Of a stretch of DNA of 64,000 nt, positions 47,901 through 61,000 are shown in pieces. Source of the stretch: Membranipora membranacea (taxonomy: Eukaryota; Bryozoa; Gymnolaemata; Cheilostomatida; Membraniporidae); NCBI GenBank assembly GCA_914767715.1, contig OU612068.1:33666001-33730000 (forward strand), in the 5' to 3' direction. Under the pieces are notes generated by a model that was not told where the DNA came from, ran no database searches, and saw only the letters and a list, made by a program, of their open reading frames with translations. How positions within the stretch are numbered: the stretch's first letter is position 1; every line of letters begins with the position of its first letter. The position numbers and the translations under genes were made by a program.

Positions 47901-49068
47901 ATGTCCTCCATCCAGGCTTCATTTGAATCATAATCCAATAATGTGTATCCTCTACGGTCTGTCAGTAAACAGTCTGAGGTCATTCTCATTAGTCTGTGGG
48001 GGGGGGGGGGGGTGGGGGCTGTAATCATCGATTCATTACAGGATCTGACTAGATCCACCACTTACCCTCCGGACTGAACCTCCTGCAAACAAACATATCC
48101 ACATCAGTAACATATCGTAATGGCTAATTATAAGCACTGGAGCATTGCCAATCAATCAGCTAATCAATAAGTAATTAGTACCACCACATACCAGCTCTCC
48201 AGCTGGTACCAACATCACCAGTCTCACAAATGGACAGAGCTGCTGTACATACAGCAAAGCTTCGGGAGAAACAAAATCATACGGAGACATAACTTTGTAC
48301 AATCCTCAATTATACTGTAAATGACATCAGCAACGAATCTCAAAGGCAAGGCAGTCTAATTCAGTGTTTAGTGTCATATTCCCATAGAAACCTCATCATG
48401 AACCTAAATTCTCCGCAGAGAGTGAGTCTTAAATTCTTCCACAACAGCGAGCTCCAGCTTCCACAACAGCGAGCTCCAGAGCTACCTTGAAAGCCCTTAG
48501 AGGAAGGATAAGAAAACCAGATGGCCTGATACCACCTGCAAACTGTAGTAGAGCAGGATTTCCCTTTTTGGTTTTAATTTTTGAAATTTCAAGAGTTTTC
48601 GTTTCGTGTGTTAATTTTGTGGTTAATTTCGAGTATGGTCAATTCAAAAAGAGTTTGCATTGAGTCAGAGGATATTTAAATGTTATTCTGATAGGTATAA
48701 CTTTTTCCACTTCAAATGTGGTAAAATACAGGTGTTAGCTCTCAAAACCTCTTTTTGAAGTTTGAAGCAAGACTAACTTTTGTTATATGGTATTAAATGT
48801 TGCAAGTGGTAAACCGCTAAGTTTTAGCAATCAATATTGGTGCAGACTTGCCCAATTTTATACCAAAATCAGGTCCTGATTCTCTCCAATAGCAAAGAAA
48901 CTGCATTTATTAAGTAATTAGCTCCATCATGCCGCCTGGGAGAGATAGAGAGCTGAACAGACAGACCAATTGACACTGTGCGTCAAATAACCAACTATAT
49001 TATGACCTCCGACCCAACCCCCGGATCTGTCAACGATGTCTACAAAAATGTTTTTGCTACTAAGCTAA
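41937..49068. other. 7-kb stretch with no recognised gene
   Basis: Contains an AATAAA at 42363-42368 that may end the preceding gene, and a G-run at 47998-48018. A frame at 45479-45664 (CVSCPHKRNAVIYISPGINI...) has three N-glycosylation-type sites but no supporting exon structure. Confidence 0.4.
47998..48018 (+). repeat. Poly-G tract
   Basis: An almost pure run of about 20 G with one T. Similar poly-C runs (poly-G on the minus strand) occur near 12332, 49687, 58609 and 63667. Confidence 0.9.
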
Positions 49069-52000
49069 CTAAGCTGTTGTTAATGTATAACCAGACCCTC
49101 GTCTGCTTGTGTGTGCCCAGATTTGATGTGTTGCCAATACATCTGGATATACAATATGGAATAAAAAAAGATTAGGTTGCATATATGTATTACAGAGCAG
49201 CAGCAGATAAATATCTTCATCTGATCTTGCAGCACTGCTTGCTCGAGTAGTGCCAAAAGATCTTCTTATGGATACTGGATAGTGAGCACTATAAGATGAT
49301 TCGCTAATGACCTGAATAAGAGGGGGTACTTCTCCGCCGGATACAGACAGAGAGCTCATATCCACTGAGCTATCTTCTGGTATGACCCATTCATCAGTAA
49401 CAGGAGAGTTATCATCACAGCACAGGCCACTCAGCAAGTTGTCGTTCTCAAATGTGGGAAAATAGTATCTGCAAATAAATCCGCATGTGTATTAATCTAC
49501 CGTCAGCAAATATTAGACCTGCAACAATCCAGGTGCCTGGAAAGAGTTAAACACTGGTGTAAATACATAGTAAATAAAAGCTGTCTGCATAATGTTGCCT
49601 CTGCTGAATCCAGGCCAGGGATGAAATGGTGGCACCGTAGGTTTGGAGGGAACAGTATCAGTATTAGTTTGCTCCAGGATCTTACTTATATGCCCCCCCC
49701 CCCTCATCCCTCATTACTGTGAAATGTGTGATAAAGTGACAGTGAATAATCAATTGTGCAGGCCGAAGTAAAGATCTTGTGTTAAATTGTGACTCATTAT
49801 GAAAACATTATCTAAGATAATCCTAATTATATTGATGGAGAAACTGGAAATATAGATGTTAGAACATGAATAAATTTTAATAATTTTAGGTTACCTTGGC
49901 TTAGAAGCTCAATATATGGAGATAATGGTGTACCACAATTATTCCCTGATAGGTCCAGTTTTGACGCTGGAAGACAGTTGGAAATTACAAAATTCATGTA
50001 ATCTTAGATAAATTGATTTCCCATCAAATCTAACACATTTCTCTGCCCTAGCGACCAAAAATGTTTACTTCAATCTCACAGACCATGGACAAGAAAAATT
50101 CACGAAAATTTTCCGCAGATGCAGAAAGTCTCGAGTTAGGTATTCTAAACAAAGGCTGCAAAGACCTTAGTTCTTGACCGGAGCATTAGACGGATATGAG
50201 TTCATTGACCAAAATAAGATTATGTAAAACTGTTCCGCTTCTCTTTGTGCCTTGTACTTGGGCCAGAACTGGATCAGATAGTACATGAGGTAAACAGTTC
50301 TAGGGTCTATATTTGTATGGGGATAATGTGAGGCGATTACAGAGTATGAAGCTGTGTAAGGCTAGATCTAAGTCAACATATCAGAGGTGTCAACAGATTT
50401 ACATCACTACAAGATGAATCCTACAATCCCTGTTTGTTTCCACAAACTTAAGATCAGTACTTCAAAATATCTAATGGCGGCAGTTTGCATTAACTTGTCA
50501 ACATATGCACATTATCAACAAGCCAAAGAATAAATAAAACATGATTTTTGCCAAACAATCTGGCTAATGTGGGGCACAACGTTAGCAGTGAGTCACTCGG
50601 CGCAGGAACAAACAAGAAGTGTGTGTACCTAGCAACATGAGATTAAACCTCCTCAGCGTGTATATAAGAGACTGGAGACTAAACAATACAACAAATGAAA
50701 TGAACACGGATTCAACAGAGTGCCAGTCTGTATGCTCGCCGCGTCCAGGAAGCTTCATAGCAAGACCCAAAATAGCCGAGGTAATACTATGATTAGTGTT
50801 CAGGCGATCTTTACCATACTGTATCTGGTATTGGAGCATAGTGCACATCCAGATTGGCAACAGGACAGTAGAAAACTGATTCCTAACAGGGTCAGATAAC
50901 AACGAGCGATTGTTTAATTACTTGTTCAACACTGCTGAGGTTACTTTCATGAAAATAAACCTGAATCAGGCCAATATTATCACGTAGAGCTATGAAAGTC
51001 ACTTATCAATGTGTCTGGTACTGAATAATGTTCAACAGAACTGTTCGAGGTGCTAAATCTGGACTGGAATATCTATCAGCCTTAAAGCATGCGACCAAAC
51101 ACCTGTGTGTTGATAATTATACCCTCTTCATATCAGCTGAAATACATCCCATCATCTGGGTCTAAAATATTGCACCACAGCTTCATTGACAATGTAACCA
51201 AATAATACAGCATGTCCTTCTAGTACAATGGTCAGACAATGAGTAATTAGCAGTCACTTTCACAATACTGCCAAGTAACCAGTAAGAGAACCAGTGAACT
51301 TTCTATCATATTACACATTATTGCATTGTTACCTTTTTCCTTGTCAGAGTATGCAGTGAAAGCCTCGATCAGAGCAACTAGTCCACTCCACAAAATACCA
51401 GTAGAAATTACACAGACATGACTGGGAAAAATGATTCACCAAAAAAGATTTCACGGCCTATGGAGATGTTATTTGAGCTGCTGGATTTCCAATTCCAAGG
51501 CTTCTAAAATTCCAAATATGTAAATTTAACAACATTATAAACAGCTTATCAATCATACAAATTAATTGAGCTGACAACGGAGATTTTGATTTCACTCCAA
51601 ACTTGAACCGCATGACGCAATTCTTACAACATGAGTGGGGGAGGGAGGTCTCACTACCGGCGACTGTCACATCGATCAAAAATAGAAACAAAACATTTGA
51701 GGACAGTTGAAGAGTAATATTATTTAAATCAAGAAAGGAAGCTGTTACAAAAGTGGGGATCAAAAATGGGTTCGACTTAATCAAACACCTCTTACCATAA
51801 CGGTTAATTTTCTCGAATTCATTACACCCTTATATCCAGGATCAGGGAAAGTTATTGAGTGATTAGAGTCTTCTGTGGCTATTAGTGATTATTATTGGTC
51901 AAGGCTAACTATAATTCAATTTTATCCCTGTGTGTCACAGAAACACACTAATTGTTGGTGGACAGTCATACAAGCAGAGAAAGGGCCACAGCAAAGTTCC

Positions 52001-55000
52001 TGTTGTCTGATCTCAGGCTGTGCTCGAGAGGGCTTAGGAGGAGGAGGTATGTGGGTCAGCAAGGACTCGTGGTTTGTCCATATAGATGACACCCTAGTGT
52101 TTATGTATGATCCATGCATAGTTATTGAATTTATATGGTGGTCATTTCATTTTGAGAAACACTACCAAGTATATCCTGTCTTTCCAAGAATGTCTGATTG
52201 TCTATTGGGAGCTCAAGCCACCTATGGAGACACCTACCTGAGGGAGACAGAGCCACCCCTGGATAAATCTACCTGAGGGAGACAGAGCCACCCCTGGAGA
52301 TACCTACATTAGGGAGACAGAGCCACCCCTGGGGACACCTACCTGAGGGAGACAAAGCTACCCCTGGGGACACCTACCTTAAGGACGTTCCACTAATGTT
52401 GTAATATCACAATATGGTATCATCAATATTTTTCAATGATCACCGAGTTTCGCCCACCACAATCTCAAACACTCTTATTATTATTAATGGAAAGATGTAA
52501 AAAAATGGAAAATATTGAGCATGTGGGAGGCCCTTAAAAGCACTCTTAAAAACTACTTTATTTGATTCCAAACATCATTAGACTTTTCCATAATTAATAA
52601 AGAATCCTGGTAAAGACCCTGGACCTTTCCTCACGCCAACGTGGCACATTAACAGACTCAGTTCCAACCACTGTCACGGTCCTTGCAAAATATTCTGAGA
52701 TGTTGTTACACTTACATGATCGAAATCAACTCCTTCTGACAGAAACATGTTACTCCCAGCTAATCGGATTATACACTTGATATAACACCTCAACTCCTTC
52801 ATAAATAATTAATATGGAAGATGTGAGCGACTGTCAGATCACAAACCTTCTGAGACACTCTATCACTGAGCTAATTAGAAAGTTCCCTCTGACGTAAAAG
52901 GGTCCTTTTATCATCTGACACAGCAAAAACATGAGCCCACATCCTGGAGGGAAGACAAGAGTACAGGGCTTACAGCTTCCTCATTGTCGGGGAAGTGATG
53001 TTTCTCTGTTAATGACAGATAGTAGAGAAAGCAGACATAACAGGAGGATATGAGTAGAACATCAAACACATATTTCAGAGGAAACATGACAAGCAAGTTG
53101 TGCAATACGCCGTCAACAGCTGAGGAACAGAGCAAAATATCCCCGATTGCCAAAACTTCATCCTGGCTGGCTCTATGTTAGTTTTGTTGATGGCGATTCA
53201 CAGTTGGAATAAGGTCTCTGGCTATCTGTACAAGAACAAACTAATTGGTTTTGGAATGCAATCTGCATCAGTGCCAAAAGACGGCCGAGTTTAGATCAGA
53301 AGTGGTAAACTGATTGTAAAATCGTGTCATAACATTCAAATTCCTCCCGAAATCAGTATAAGTGAGCCACAGAGGAATGGTAGGAATGGTACTCCGACCT
53401 CTGCTTGGCGCTCAAATGTCTGTAATCTAATATAAATTCTTCATGAAGATCTCCCTTGCAAATAGAACGCAGTCTCCTAACAATAATAACCTACAGACCT
53501 TGCAGAGCAAGGCTCAGAGGGTCTATGGATTATAGGCTGTCAGGTTGAGATGAGGACGTGAAGCTGAAATAAGAAGTGAAGGATAAGGAGAGATGATATA
53601 TATCTGATCTTCTCTTTCTCCGGTCAGTATATCTCTGTGGTTATGAATAGAATAGGTGAGGAACTTACTCTGGTATGACTTGGAAATCTACACTTTTAAA
53701 TTCCATCTTGGAACAGATGCAGTGAAAGTTTCCTGTAAGCCGATCATGAAGCGGTATAGGGAAGAAATAATGAATTGTGTGATAAAAAAAGGTACATGGG
53801 CTGATAACTCAATCAGTGACGAGTTCACTGAGGTCATCATTTATTCACATGCTGTAGATTCGTAACTTACTCTGGCTGATCCCAGCATGACTTATCAGAT
53901 ACAAACTCAGTGAGGTGCTTCATATCCACCATGTGACTCAGTAACGTATCTACATTGTCAAACTTATCCGAACATTGTAAACATCGCAGTAAGTGAATCT
54001 ACATGTAGATAATAAAGAGAGTAAGTTGTGACGTTCATATCAATACTATTACAGATTACAACATCTTAAGCAGCTGCACAATTAATCCAAGCGGTGTGAG
54101 TAATTAGGTTCAACACAATGCAGTTTATTGGAGATCAACAATATTGCAAAACTCCACAATAATACAGAATGATGACAGAGGGCAGTTACACAATAAGTGG
54201 TACCCATACACATATACATATATGATATATATGTTTATATGTTTATGGTGGTACTGGACTGCTCTGCCTAGGCACTAAGGAGCTTCATTCCCCTCAGTGT
54301 TGTTAGGATGATTCACTGCATAAAAAATAAGTGATTTACTAGCAAAAAAGTAGGGCTTAGCTATGAGTTTTATTTCATTGTTCAAAATACTACTTTTACG
54401 GGAAATATCAATCGGTGGTGTAGGAACTATCTTCTGATACGACAGGGAGAAGCAGACAATGGAATGGAAGTCTCGTTAAAGTTAGACTAAAAATGTGGAC
54501 AGTGCTGGGCGCCTTGCTCACGTGCTTAGGAGACATAGTACAAATTCTTTCACACACCCAATCATCGATGGGGCACACATAAAACAGGTGAATTAATTAC
54601 ATGAAGTCAAGCCTGTATAAAATTGGTCTGAGACAAATAATGCATATTTCGAATACTCACAGACCACATTTACTCACACATCAGAATTTGAGGAAAAGTT
54701 ATTTGAGTTCAAGTGGTAAACTAGCAGTGTGTGGCTCACTTTGTACCTTGAATCATTAACTGAAGAGGCCAGTGAGATAACCTGTGAGACCAGTGATATA
54801 ACCTGTGAGACTATTTTTATCATGGGAACCAGATAAGTGACCACAAAACAAGAGCACTCCAATCTCCATCTTGTACTTGTTAAGTGTTCTATACAACAAT
54901 CCGAAGAAGAAGCTTTCGGAGCTGGAGTGTGGGAGCTTCAGGAGCTGGAGTGTGGGAGCTTCAGGAGCTGGAGTGTGGGAGCTTCAGGAGCTGGAGTGTG

Positions 55001-58000
55001 GGAGCTTCAGGAGCTGGAGTGTGGGAGCTTCAGGAGCTGGAGTGTGGGAGCTTCAGGAGCTGGAGTGTGGGAGCTTCAGGAGCTGGAGTGTGGGAGCTTC
55101 AGGAGCTGGAGTGTGGGAATTTGGATGAGAAATCAGATTTGGCTAATCAGTCGGTTAAATAATTGCTCCAAAATTGAGGGCAACATTTATTGAATTTTAA
55201 ATTACAATTTTTTTAAATGATTAAGTCATTCTCTTAAATGATGAATGGGTAATAATCGGCTCATCATGTTGTCTTTTTTGACTAATTGATGATTCAGAGT
55301 TGTAATACAAGGCCTGAGGATAAGAAGTTTCCAGACAAAGTCCTCCAACTCCCTCCTTTTCTCACGCAAAAATAAACAAAACTTGAAGTGGCTTTTGTAA
55401 AATCATCTACCATCAAACCATTAAGAGTTGTAATTACACGCTCTTGCACTGTAATAGAGAAAGTTTACATGGTATCGCCCAAACACCGAACTCCGCCAAC
55501 AAATTAATCTATCCCTACGTCATCTACAGCCACAAGAGTGCTGAGTTTATCCAGCTTCTCAAATAGCTGAATTTAGCTTTGGAACACGCAGCAGAAGTTT
55601 TCTGTTCTATGTTTAACATTGTTTACTGATCTAAATTTATCCCAAACTGTTTATGCCATGTCAGACTGATGCTAGTCATCAGCCATAAGACAGCTTCTCC
55701 GGCAAAAATAAACTTCCATTTTGAATTGATAAATAATTCAGTGATGGGGATTACAATGATTTAAGTAAGCTGATTGAAATGGATTATTAGAAGTTGCTAT
55801 GACCTCCAGCTATCCTCCCTCTATACCCACCACATAGGCTAGACAAGTAGTGTATACCGAGAACACGAGGTAAACACAAACAACCGTACAGATAATCGTC
55901 CTATGATAGAGCTAATATCTTCTGGAATGTCATCTTGTTTAGCGGCAGTCGCGTTTATTTTAAAAACATCTTACGCTGAGCTGGGAAATCGAATTCTGAG
56001 CTTTAAAAATAAACTTTTCCATCTTCTGGATCACTTGATGACAGCCTGGCAATTTTTTTTAGGATCTATTCGCTCATTTTCGGAACTATATCCGGTTTAT
56101 CAAAATGTAATAATACACTTTTAATTTTTCTAATAACATCACCCAATTTGCATGTCATGCTAGGCAACTAAAAACGTTGACATCGGACTGTAGGTAGTAC
56201 CAAGGATTTCTTGGTAGTACATCAATATCACACCTTAGCCGTGACAGGTTTGACACATCTGATCGTGGTAAATTTGGAGAAAACTCTTCCATTTAATAGA
56301 AATGTATGACTAATTTGAAGGAAACAAAGTTGAGATTTGTCAAAAAATATATCACCATAGCATCGAAAATCATCTTACAAAAATTTAGAGTCCATCATAT
56401 CAATTTATTTTTATTTTGATATTTACAATGATTGTTTCCCCTACCACCCCCATGATCTAAACTTGTATTGTTTACGACAATAAGACAATGTGGCGAGATG
56501 TGGCTAAATGTGTCATCTGACGAGTATGTTCCATCTAATGTCCCAATCTGAATCTAAATTAGAATAAACATGTTGTTGCTATCTAAACCGGTAGTGCAGC
56601 GTCACACACTGTCCTGTAGACTGGTATTTGCGTTACCCATCTTTGCGTAATAAGCTTGTCCTTTTGGACTCAAACTACAAACGTTGGTGAGAAGTATGAA
56701 TGAATCATTTTACACATCTGTTCTAATCTAAGACTAGAAACAATGGATAAAGTCACATCTCTCACATACCAGATCGATTGACAAATATCCGTACATTACC
56801 TGGCGCCGTATATAGTTGATTATCTTCACTTGTTGATAAAATGTTAGTCTGTACTTCTCAACAAGCTTTCCAAGGTCAAAATTATGAGCTACCTAAAATA
56901 TAAAATGAAGATTGTAGAAAAACCCCTCCAGACAAAAAGGGGGAAAGAAAGACACATCTGTGACCAAATCAGCACAGCACAGCAACAGCAGTGGCATTCT
57001 CAATTGAGGATCAACAGGATTTTCAGATGTTCAACATAGGTGGGATTACAGCATTGCCACACAAAAGATGACCTCTCTTTGGCATATCAGAAGACATAGC
57101 GGGACGATCTGGACTCTAATATGGACTTTGTCCAGTGAGGACAGAATAGGAAGGACAAATTTAGATTTATATCAGAGATATGTAAAGGTGATAAGACTGT
57201 CAGAATGAATGAAATATTAAACATTACACACATGTACATTCCAAACCTTAACCCATTATATAACACATGTGTGTCATCTAACATGTGATGAGAAATTCGG
57301 GCCTTTTCTAAAAATTGAGTGATTCCTACGATAATCTATTTTAACTTCTGTAACTGAGCCAAAGACAGATTACTCATATGTAGGACAGAGAATGGTGGTA
57401 CTGCTGATTTGTCTCTCTTTTTTAGAAAATTAATTGGTAGCAAAATAGCAGATACCGCTTGTAGATGGTTATCCTAGATGCGGGTAAATAAGAGTAACCA
57501 CGCCTTACTCATATTTTGTCAGATGTGACATCTTAAATCAGGATTAATCTGGTGCAGAACACTATATATTACCCAGTAATGGTTTAGTTCCTGGCCAAGA
57601 AAATCGTTTCTTCTATGTTATGCTATGTTATTGTAATGAACTCTTCGAAGACAGATGAACATAAATCTTACTTAGAAAGTGTGCGCTCAAATTCACAGGC
57701 AGTCATCAATGAAAAATTGATCAGCCAGTGAAATGCTCTTGCCTTGTCTCATGTATGTTAAAAAGTGTAAGTAATTGATGAAAACAAAGATGTGGGCTAG
57801 ATGGCCACAGTTAGTGAGTTAGTGGAGCTCCTCCCTGAAGATAATGTGGATTATCGTAGTAAAAAACAAGAATAAACACTGGTGGTAAATATAAAGATAC
57901 CACATGTTATAGATGTGTACTGGTGATATGGACAGGTAACCACATAGACAGAGATGGTAACACTGTTATATCCATTCATAGTAATCGAAATAAAGATAAT

Positions 58001-61000
58001 CGACTTATAATTTAATTTGAAATATTTTTGAAACACCAAAAGATCTATAGAGGTGGGAAATTGAATTCTTATGGTGGATGATGAGAGGCGGTAAGAAAGG
58101 GTAATTCTTTGAAGCAGGATTTGTGATTGATAGATGTGTTTGTACCTGGCTCTGCACCTGCTCGCTCGGCGGACTGATTAAAATATCTCCTCCCTCATTA
58201 TAGAGACCTAAGCGCGGCCAGTAATACCTGAGCTAATACTGAGTTAATCTCTACAGATATTTACATAGAGCTCTCAGCAGTTACTCCGCCAGTATCATCA
58301 GAGGGTCGAGTGAGCGCTCAAAGGATGTGCAATACAGACCGATATACTCAAACAACATAAAGAAGCTAGGATACACAGATTCTAATTAGTGTAGAACTTC
58401 AAGGCAGGGATTTGACACAAGCCTGTGATTAATGGCGAGAAAATTAGCGATAATCTTATTGTTAATCGGATTATGAGCGCAGAATACATGAGATTAGCTG
58501 TGTCTCTGGATAAGAGTGTAACATGCACCGTGGCTAGCTTCTGGTCATCTCCTGGCAAGAACCCGGTACTCCCTCCCTTCCCAGGCCAGCTCCCGGTCAT
58601 CCCATCTCACCCCCCCCCACCGTTCAACTCCTGGTCAGCTCCTGGTCAACCCCCCCTCTCTGGCCAGCTTCCGGCCAGCACACAAGATCCCCTCAGAGGA
58701 ACAACAAAATCTTAGGAGTTGTGAATAGGAAACTCCGTAACCCGACCCTAGATGGTCTTGCAGCTAATTAATTGGAACAATTTTTAGAGAGTTTATCACA
58801 ATATTGGCTGTATCTTAACTTTCATATTAATATATAGTGACTGTTTAATTTTATGTTCTGATAATCAGCTAGTTATACGATCAGGGCATTGTCTGGCAGA
58901 CCAAATCAGGTTAGATTATATTCTAAGAGGCTTCAATCTGCCATCAAACATTAAGTTTTGTACTGTAATGCAGAGTCTACCAGATTGAAGCCTCCTGCAA
59001 TAAAAGTAAAACCTGATTCGGTCTGCCAGTGCCAGACAATGCCTTGAATGTATAAATGGCTGATAAACCAAAGATAAAAGTCAAGTGACTTCAAATATAA
59101 CATGCTTTCCACATTCAGTTTCTTTTGCTGATAGCTAGCGGCTCCAACTTCTCAGACAGAGAATATAGAGCTATAACTTAAAAACCTATCAGGTGGACCA
59201 ATAAACTACTTATTGGGAAGGTGAGAGTTTCATAAGGAAGCTTTCAAAATTTATGGTCTTGTAGTCTTACCGTCATATGTAAGAAGAGTTTGGAATGTTC
59301 GGATTCTGTATGTGAACAGAAGAGACACATGGATAGAGAACTGTCAGAGGTCTCATCACAGTCCTGCCAATCTTCCTCTGCATCACTACAAAACAGGACA
59401 GTACTTCACATACAGCATTACTACAAAACAGGATAATACATCACATACAGCATTACTATAAAACAGGACAGTACTTCACATACAGCATCACTACAAAACA
59501 GGACGATACGTCACATACAGCATTACTATAAAACAGGACAGTACATCACATTCAGCATAAAACAGACCAAATCATAGCAAAGTACAACAACATGGTATAT
59601 GAACAACAAAATGGAGCTAAACACCTATAACAAGTTAACCCTAAGCGGTTATTGGCTTTTAAGCAGAGTTGGCCACTAGACATGCCAATATATGCCACAA
59701 ATCTCGAAATCAACTATTGGGTGTCCTGATCATACAGCCCAAGCCTATGAACCGGCATTTAAATTTTTTAAATATATATTATAGATATAGTTTTCATGGA
59801 GCCGTGCCAATATATTTCGATATTAGAACCTGTCAAGCTATTTACAGTTGACACAGACTTCCATAGTAATTATGATGCAGCAGATTAGGGGTTATCGCTG
59901 AGCGTTGAGGTGAGATGCGTGCCTCGCGCATCCAGCAAAGATACCAAGTCTCATGGCTCAGTGATAATAAATGTGGCGTTTGGAGTATGAGTACCCAACA
60001 GTCTATCTGACTGTATAATTCTTGTTCTGGTGGTATTTTTTTAATTAACAAGCAGGTTAATCACTCGGCAACTTTTCCTGAAGTCTGGAAATTAATAATT
60101 TATATGTGGATTAGCAGCTCGAGAGTCACGACTAATTGAACCTCCTAATTGAATCTGAAAACACATCATCTACCTATCAAAAATATCAGTATATCAGTTT
60201 GAATAATTGCACGCTTCTCATTGATTCATTGAGAAAATTTGTGAATGTCAGGTAATTACTGAGGAGTTTCCCAGAGTCTGCGTGAAGGACAGAGCCTCAT
60301 TATGAAGATTAGCGGTATATTACGTGGTGGATTTGAAGGTGGTGAGAGAACCACACTAAGATTAAAGGTACATTAATTTCACGCATTTATGAATCCATCA
60401 GTTACACATTGTAAATCTTCTGCAGCAATCAATTTCAGAATAATGTACAAAGTTGACTTTTTGCTTCCTGTCAAAAGTATTTTGAGGTATCATTTCAACT
60501 GCTATGGGATGCAATTATAAGAACAAGACCAGAGTTTCAGGGCTTGTTCTAAAGGTTAGCTACGCAGCTAATGGCGTGATGATTGCTGGAAATTTCTGGA
60601 GGATTGCAATCTCTTTTTGCAGAACTGCTTGGCCTTCCAAGTATAAGGATATCTATACAGGGTAAGAATATATACTTACTCTGTGGGGATAGACTTACTC
60701 TGCGGGGTCACACCACCAGGGTCACACCACCAGGGTCACACCACCAGGGTCACACCACCAGGGTCACACCACCAGGGTCACACCACCAGGGTCACACCAC
60801 CAGGGTCACACCACCAGGGTCACACCACCAGGGTCACACCACCAGGGTCACACCACCAGGGTCACACCACCAGGGTCACACCACCAGGGCCGTATATGAG
60901 TCAGGCAGACTCCTTTTTATGTCTGTGGTTATCAGGGTCCTGGTGAATCTGGCTCCACCACAGTACACAAGGTCAATAATTAATATACGCTGGCTGCGTC

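Noticed and set aside
54837-55193. 118-codon plus frame with a GSFRSWSVGASG repeat
   Set aside because: Produced by the 23-bp minisatellite, which is open in all three frames.
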